NCBI RefSeq assembly: GCF_001590795.1
Contig: NZ_JXDL01000001.1
Location: 2,904,956 to 2,950,376 of the forward strand
Direction of reading: 5' to 3'
DNA length: 45,421 bases
From: Bradyrhizobium sp. AT1
GTDB lineage: Bacteria > Pseudomonadota > Alphaproteobacteria > Rhizobiales > Xanthobacteraceae
Shown: positions 41,513 through 45,421 of the stretch, in pieces
How the letters are laid out: every line of letters begins with the position of its first letter
Position numbering within the stretch: the first letter of the stretch is position 1
Position numbers and translations under genes: made by a program
The notes under the pieces: model-generated
What the model was told of the DNA's origin: nothing
Databases searched by the model: none
Seen by the model: only the letters and a program-made list of their open reading frames with translations

Positions 41513-42702
41513 CAGGATTCGATACCGTGGGTAGCGAGCACGGTCTTCATCCGCTGCGTCGCGAGTTCAGGATTGGCGAGCAGGCCGGCCTTGTCGGCAA
41601 GACGGAACAGCTCGGCGAGATGCAGCGTGGAGCGCGTGCTCTCCTGTCCCCCGACCATGGTGAAGTGATCCTGGTGGCCGTTGAGATACGCCATGAACAC
41701 GACGCCGGTCTTGTAGAAGCGCGTCGGCGCCTTGAAGATGTGGCGCGACAGGGGCACGGTCGGCCCCAGCACGTCGTGGAAGCCGGCCTCGTCGCCAGCA
41801 GCTAGCCGCGACAGCGCATAGGACGCCGCCGGCGCGATGGCATCGAAGATGCCGAGCAGCGCGTGTGAAAAGCCTTCGCTGTCGCCGGCGATCAGCTCCG
41901 CATAGTTGAAGTCATCGCCGGTATACATCTTGATGCGCTTGTCGAGACGCCGGCGCATATCGATCTCGCGCTGCTTGTCGAGCAGCGAGACCTTGACGCC
42001 GTCAACCTTGGCGGCGTTGCCGTTGATGATGGCGACGGCCGTGTCCATCGCCTTGTCGAGATCCCCGGTGCCCCAATAGCCCGTCAACGCGGGATCGAAC
42101 ATGTCGCCGAGCCAATGGATGATCACGGGCTCGCGGACCTGCGAGAGCACGCGGTCATAGACCTTGGCGTAGTCGTCGGCGTTGCGGCCAAGCTTTGCCA
42201 GCGCGCGCGACGCCATCAGGATGATGCGGCCGCCGACCTTCTCGACGGCCGAAATCTGCTGCTCATAGGCGCGGATCACATCATCGAGGCTCCTGGCGTC
42301 CTCGACCGCGAGATGATCGGTGCCGGCGCCCGAGAACACCAGCGCGTTGCGCCGCTTGGCGGCGCCGACCGAGCGCGTGATCAGCTCGAGCGAGGTCGGC
42401 CAATCCAGCCCCATGCCGCGCTGCGCGGTGTCCATCGCTTCGGCAACGCCGAGGCCGAGGTCCCAGACGTGCTCGCGAAAGGCGATGGTCTTGTCCCAGT
42501 CGACGGCAACCGACAGCCAGGGATCATTGTCCGCGAAGGGATCGGCCACGGTATGCACCGCGGAGAACGCGATACGGTTCAGCGGCCCCTCGAGCTTTGC
42601 GGGAAACGTGCGCGAGGCAGCTAACCGGTAGGTCTCGATCGAGCGATCGGCCTTCGGCAGCTTCAGGGACAACGACGACATGGGTTGGACGGGCTTGTTC
42701 AT
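41512..42702 (-). CDS. DUF993 family protein (dihydrodipicolinate synthase-like TIM barrel)
   Basis: A 396-residue protein that I recognise as DUF993, a family related in fold to dihydrodipicolinate synthase-type aldolases but without a proven reaction. Recognisable blocks are VDWDKTIAFREHVWDLGLGV, FSGAGTDHLA and REPVIIHWLGDMFDPALTGY. A lysine in GVKVSLLDKQ is placed where the Schiff-base lysine of the DHDPS family would be expected. The start at 42702 is supported by GGAGGG upstream. It lies ten bases after the oxidoreductase stop and overlaps the isomerase start, so it belongs to the operon; an aldol or retro-aldol step is inferred. Confidence 0.82.
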   Translation of the reverse strand: MNKPVQPMSSLSLKLPKADRSIETYRLAASRTFPAKLEGPLNRIAFSAVHTVADPFADNDPWLSVAVDWDKTIAFREHVWDLGLGVAEAMDTAQRGMGLDWPTSLELITRSVGAAKRRNALVFSGAGTDHLAVEDARSLDDVIRAYEQQISAVEKVGGRIILMASRALAKLGRNADDYAKVYDRVLSQVREPVIIHWLGDMFDPALTGYWGTGDLDKAMDTAVAIINGNAAKVDGVKVSLLDKQREIDMRRRLDKRIKMYTGDDFNYAELIAGDSEGFSHALLGIFDAIAPAASYALSRLAAGDEAGFHDVLGPTVPLSRHIFKAPTRFYKTGVVFMAYLNGHQDHFTMVGGQESTRSTLHLAELFRLADKAGLLANPELATQRMKTVLATHGIES

Positions 42703-42712
42703 GTGTCCCTCC

Positions 42713-43864
42713 TCAGGCCTTGATTGGCGCGACGTCAATCCAGCGCCGCTCCTTCCAGCTCTTCAGCGCGCATTCGGCGAGCTGCACGCCCTTGACGCCT
42801 TCGAGCAGCGTGAACTTGTAGGGCGCATCCTCGTAGACGTGGCGGATGAACATCTCCCACTGCTCCTTGAAGCCGTTGTCGTAAGCGACATTGTCGGGCA
42901 GCTTCTGCCAGTCGCCGTAGAAATCATGCAGCCGCTTCTCGTCGGGATTCCACACCGGCCTCGGGGTCGCCTGCCGCGCCTGGATCATGCAGTCGGAGAG
43001 GCCCGCGACCGCCGAGCCGAGCGTGCCGTCGACCTGGAAAGTGACGAGGTCGTCGCGATAGACGCGCGTGACCCAGGACATGTTGATGTGGGCGATGACG
43101 CCGCCCTCGAGCTGGAAGGTGGCGTAGGCGGAATCGTCCGCGGTGGCTTTGTACTTCTTGCCCTGCTCGTCGAAACGCTCGGGGATATCGGTGTTGCCGA
43201 TGCAGACCACGCTCTGCACGTTGCCGAAGAGGTTGTCGAGCACGTAGCGCCAGTGGCACACCATGTCCAGAATGATGCCGCCGCCGTCCTCGTCGCGGTA
43301 GTTCCAGGACGGCCGCTGCGCCTCCTGCCAGCCGCCTTCGAACACCCAATAGCCGAACTCGCCGCGCACCGAGAGGATGCGGCCGAAGAAGCCGGAATCG
43401 CGCAGGAACGCGATCTTCTTCAGGCCTGGCAGGAACAGCTTGTCCTGCACCGTGCCGTGCTTGACGCCCTTTGCATTGGCGAGCTTGACGACTTCGAGTG
43501 CCTCCTCGAAATTCGTCGCGATCGGCTTCTCGCAATAGACGTGCTTGCCGGCATTGATGGCCTGGGTCAGCAGACCAGGGCGCGCCTGCGTGGTCGCAGC
43601 GTCGAAGAACATGGTGTCGTTCTTGTCGGCGAGCGCCGCATCGAGGTCGGTGGTCCAGCGCGTGATGTTGTAACGCTTGGCGAGCGCCTCGACCTTCTCG
43701 GCGCTGCGGCCAACCAGGATCGGATCGGGCATGACGCGGTCGCCGTTCTTCAGGCGCACCCCGCCCTGCTCGCGGATCGCGACGATCGAGCGGATCAGAT
43801 GCTGATTGAGCCCCATGCGGCCGGTGACGCCGTTCATGATGAGGCCGAGGCGTTGGGTGGTCAT
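42713..43864 (-). CDS. Gfo/Idh/MocA family oxidoreductase
   Basis: A 383-residue NAD(P)-dependent dehydrogenase. The N-terminal Rossmann fold begins LGLIMNGVTGRMGLNQHL, the catalytic-region motif HVYCEKP gives K113, and the C-terminal alpha/beta domain carries ILDMVCHWRYVLD with the usual Asp and His. Such enzymes oxidise hydroxyls of sugars, inositols and related compounds. GGGAG nine bases before the ATG at 43864 fits, and the start overlaps the preceding stop (ATGA). It is the probable oxidation step of the four-gene pathway. Confidence 0.9.
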   Translation of the reverse strand: MTTQRLGLIMNGVTGRMGLNQHLIRSIVAIREQGGVRLKNGDRVMPDPILVGRSAEKVEALAKRYNITRWTTDLDAALADKNDTMFFDAATTQARPGLLTQAINAGKHVYCEKPIATNFEEALEVVKLANAKGVKHGTVQDKLFLPGLKKIAFLRDSGFFGRILSVRGEFGYWVFEGGWQEAQRPSWNYRDEDGGGIILDMVCHWRYVLDNLFGNVQSVVCIGNTDIPERFDEQGKKYKATADDSAYATFQLEGGVIAHINMSWVTRVYRDDLVTFQVDGTLGSAVAGLSDCMIQARQATPRPVWNPDEKRLHDFYGDWQKLPDNVAYDNGFKEQWEMFIRHVYEDAPYKFTLLEGVKGVQLAECALKSWKERRWIDVAPIKA

Positions 43865-45258
43865 GCCAAATGCTCCCTAGGTGATTTTGGCTGTTCGAGC
43901 GGGCTGAGCGCCGACCAGTCCGGATGGACCGACGTCGCAAAGCCCGCAGCATGGAGCGATCCCGTCAGGAGATCGCCGTCGTGAACGGAGAGGCGGATGC
44001 CCTGCCCGGCATCGGCATAGAGATCGGGATGCGCGGTGGCAAAGGCCTGCGCTTCGGCGAGAGGCGTTTCACCGAAGCCATCGACATAATGATGGCCGTT
44101 GCGCTCGGCGTGGGTGGCGCCGATAAACGCGCCGAGCGCGAGGTCCTGCTGCACGGCAAGGCCGGCCTGGCAGGTGAGATCCTCGCCGGAGACGAAGAAC
44201 TGCTCGCCTTCCCCGCTCCATTTCGCTGCGCGCGTTGCATTGACGATGGATTTGTAGAGGCCCTTGCAGGACTTCGAGGAGATGCCGCGATAGCCGAGCG
44301 CCCGCGCCACCGGGAAGGCATCGTAGGAATCGTCCGCTTCGTCGACGATGAAACCGCAGGCGGCTAGAGCGCCGAGCGGGGACTGCCGCGTGATATCGCG
44401 CGGCATCGGCTGTTCGACATAGAGAAGGCGCGCAGCGATCGGGCGCAGCGCGGTGTCACGGTCGAGCCGCTCCATCAGCGCCTGCAACGCGGCGAGGTCG
44501 GCGTACTGCTCATTGGCGTCGAGCGTCACCTTGTACTGATGTCCCAGCGTATCGAACTCCTCGCCAATGCGCGTGAGCCGCGCCGCGTCTGCGGCGGGAT
44601 CGCCCGACAGTTTGAGCTTGAAGTAACGCGCCCCGGCATTCTCGCTCGGATCGGCAACGCCGCCCGCGCCTTCAACGACGTCGTCGAGGCCGACCGTATG
44701 CCGGATGGCGACACGCGCCTGCGGCACCCGACCGGAGAGGAACATCCCGATGTCGCTCTCGCTCAAGTCAGTAGAAAGCCGCGCATCGATGCCGGCGACG
44801 TTGGCCGCCATCCCGTTGAAGAAACTGGCCCCGACGCCGCGCAGCAGCGCATCGAGAATTGCCTTGTCGATTTCCGCCGGACCATAAGCGGCGGCAAGCG
44901 GCGGAATGTTCTCTTTCGCGCAAGCCACGACCTGGGCAGCAATGCACGAGGCGTGCAGACCGAACGCCGTCTGATATCCGGTGCTCGCCAGATAGAGCTC
45001 ACGCGCAATCTCGAGCGACCGTCGCAAGCCATCCACCGTCTGCGCGGGCGACCGCTCCGGCCGCTTGTCGAACCATTTGGGCACCAGCAGCTCGGCGCCG
45101 GCGCCGACCGCGACACCTCTACCCTCGACCTCGATCTCGACCCGCACGAACAACTGCGGCGTCGCGTTGATGGTGATTGCGCCAAAGCGGAACGGCCGCG
45201 CGAACTGCACGGGGCGTTCGAAGAAGGCGATGTCTCGCAGCTTCAGGCGCGGTGCCAT
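43861..45258 (-). CDS. enolase-superfamily protein (mandelate racemase/muconate lactonizing enzyme-like)
   Basis: A 465-residue enolase-superfamily enzyme. The barrel shows the KxK base pair at K214 and K216 (YFKLKLSG), metal ligands D247 (TLDANEQY), E282 (YVEQPM) and D306/E307 (VDEADD), and S328-K329 (ISSKSCKG) where the second catalytic base lies. The pattern fits a sugar-acid dehydratase or racemase; it is longer than most (about 400 residues) because of extra N-terminal sequence. The ATG at 45258 has a poor ribosome-binding site. It is the first gene of the leftward operon, and its end overlaps the oxidoreductase start by ATGA. Confidence 0.85.
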   Translation of the reverse strand: MAPRLKLRDIAFFERPVQFARPFRFGAITINATPQLFVRVEIEVEGRGVAVGAGAELLVPKWFDKRPERSPAQTVDGLRRSLEIARELYLASTGYQTAFGLHASCIAAQVVACAKENIPPLAAAYGPAEIDKAILDALLRGVGASFFNGMAANVAGIDARLSTDLSESDIGMFLSGRVPQARVAIRHTVGLDDVVEGAGGVADPSENAGARYFKLKLSGDPAADAARLTRIGEEFDTLGHQYKVTLDANEQYADLAALQALMERLDRDTALRPIAARLLYVEQPMPRDITRQSPLGALAACGFIVDEADDSYDAFPVARALGYRGISSKSCKGLYKSIVNATRAAKWSGEGEQFFVSGEDLTCQAGLAVQQDLALGAFIGATHAERNGHHYVDGFGETPLAEAQAFATAHPDLYADAGQGIRLSVHDGDLLTGSLHAAGFATSVHPDWSALSPLEQPKSPREHLA

Positions 45259-45309
45259 GGTCTTACAAAGATATGAGGTGAACTTGGTGCGAGCAGTATG
45301 GCCGCGGGC

Positions 45310-45421
45310 GACTCGCCTCTCCCGCTTGCGGGAGAGGTCGGCACGTTCCGGGCGATGCGAAGCATCGTCCCGCGCCGGGTGAGGGTTCTATCCTCTTGGG
45401 GGGTGTCCCATTGCGGAGACC
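45310..45421. repeat. palindrome-rich intergenic repeat, cut by the window end
   Basis: A noncoding stretch with perfect short hairpins: CTCTCCCGC (45317-45325) with GCGGGAGAG (45328-45336), and CGATGC (45353-45358) with GCATCG (45362-45367). I recall this type as a dispersed element in Bradyrhizobium. It is unrelated in sequence to the repeats at 2284, 10237 and 23598. No gene is seen in it. Confidence 0.6.

Overview
The window looks like chromosomal DNA of a GC-rich alphaproteobacterium, most probably Bradyrhizobium or a close relative. This is inferred from base composition, from a P450-reductase fusion resembling the Bradyrhizobium CYP102A type, from class III PHA synthase and phasin genes, and from several palindromic intergenic repeats of kinds I recall from Bradyrhizobium genomes. 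No database search was run. I see no rRNA, tRNA, CRISPR array, transposase or phage gene.

Region 1 (about 1-14000) is a lipid and storage-polymer neighbourhood. It holds a phasin and a three-gene set of short PhaE-like protein, PhaC and GNAT acetyltransferase joined by ATGA overlaps. It also holds four alpha/beta hydrolases, two of them close paralogues at either end of the region. A leftward run of six genes follows: a small DUF6489-like protein, a hydrolase, a wax ester synthase/diacylglycerol acyltransferase, an epoxide hydrolase, a self-sufficient CYP102 monooxygenase and a spermidine-synthase-like protein.

Region 2 (about 14200-28270) is one rightward series of 12 genes. It has two complete peptide-type ABC importers with a gamma-glutamyltransferase and a DUF1028 protein between them. 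A sigma-54-like promoter motif lies upstream of the first gene, which would fit nitrogen-controlled peptide scavenging.

Region 3 (about 28270-39210, leftward) holds several units. One is a signalling operon of histidine kinase, CheY-like regulator and receiver-adenylate cyclase, with a possible deaminase gene as its last member. Another is a TetR regulator with an RND efflux pump, carrying a clear palindromic operator in its promoter. The third is a split thiamine-diphosphate decarboxylase.

Region 4 (about 39316-45258) holds a soluble cytochrome P450 (rightward) and a tight four-gene leftward catabolic operon: enolase-superfamily dehydratase, Gfo/Idh/MocA oxidoreductase, DUF993 aldolase-like protein and TIM-barrel isomerase. 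The operon looks like a complete sugar or sugar-acid pathway whose substrate cannot be read from the sequence. The window ends inside another repeat.
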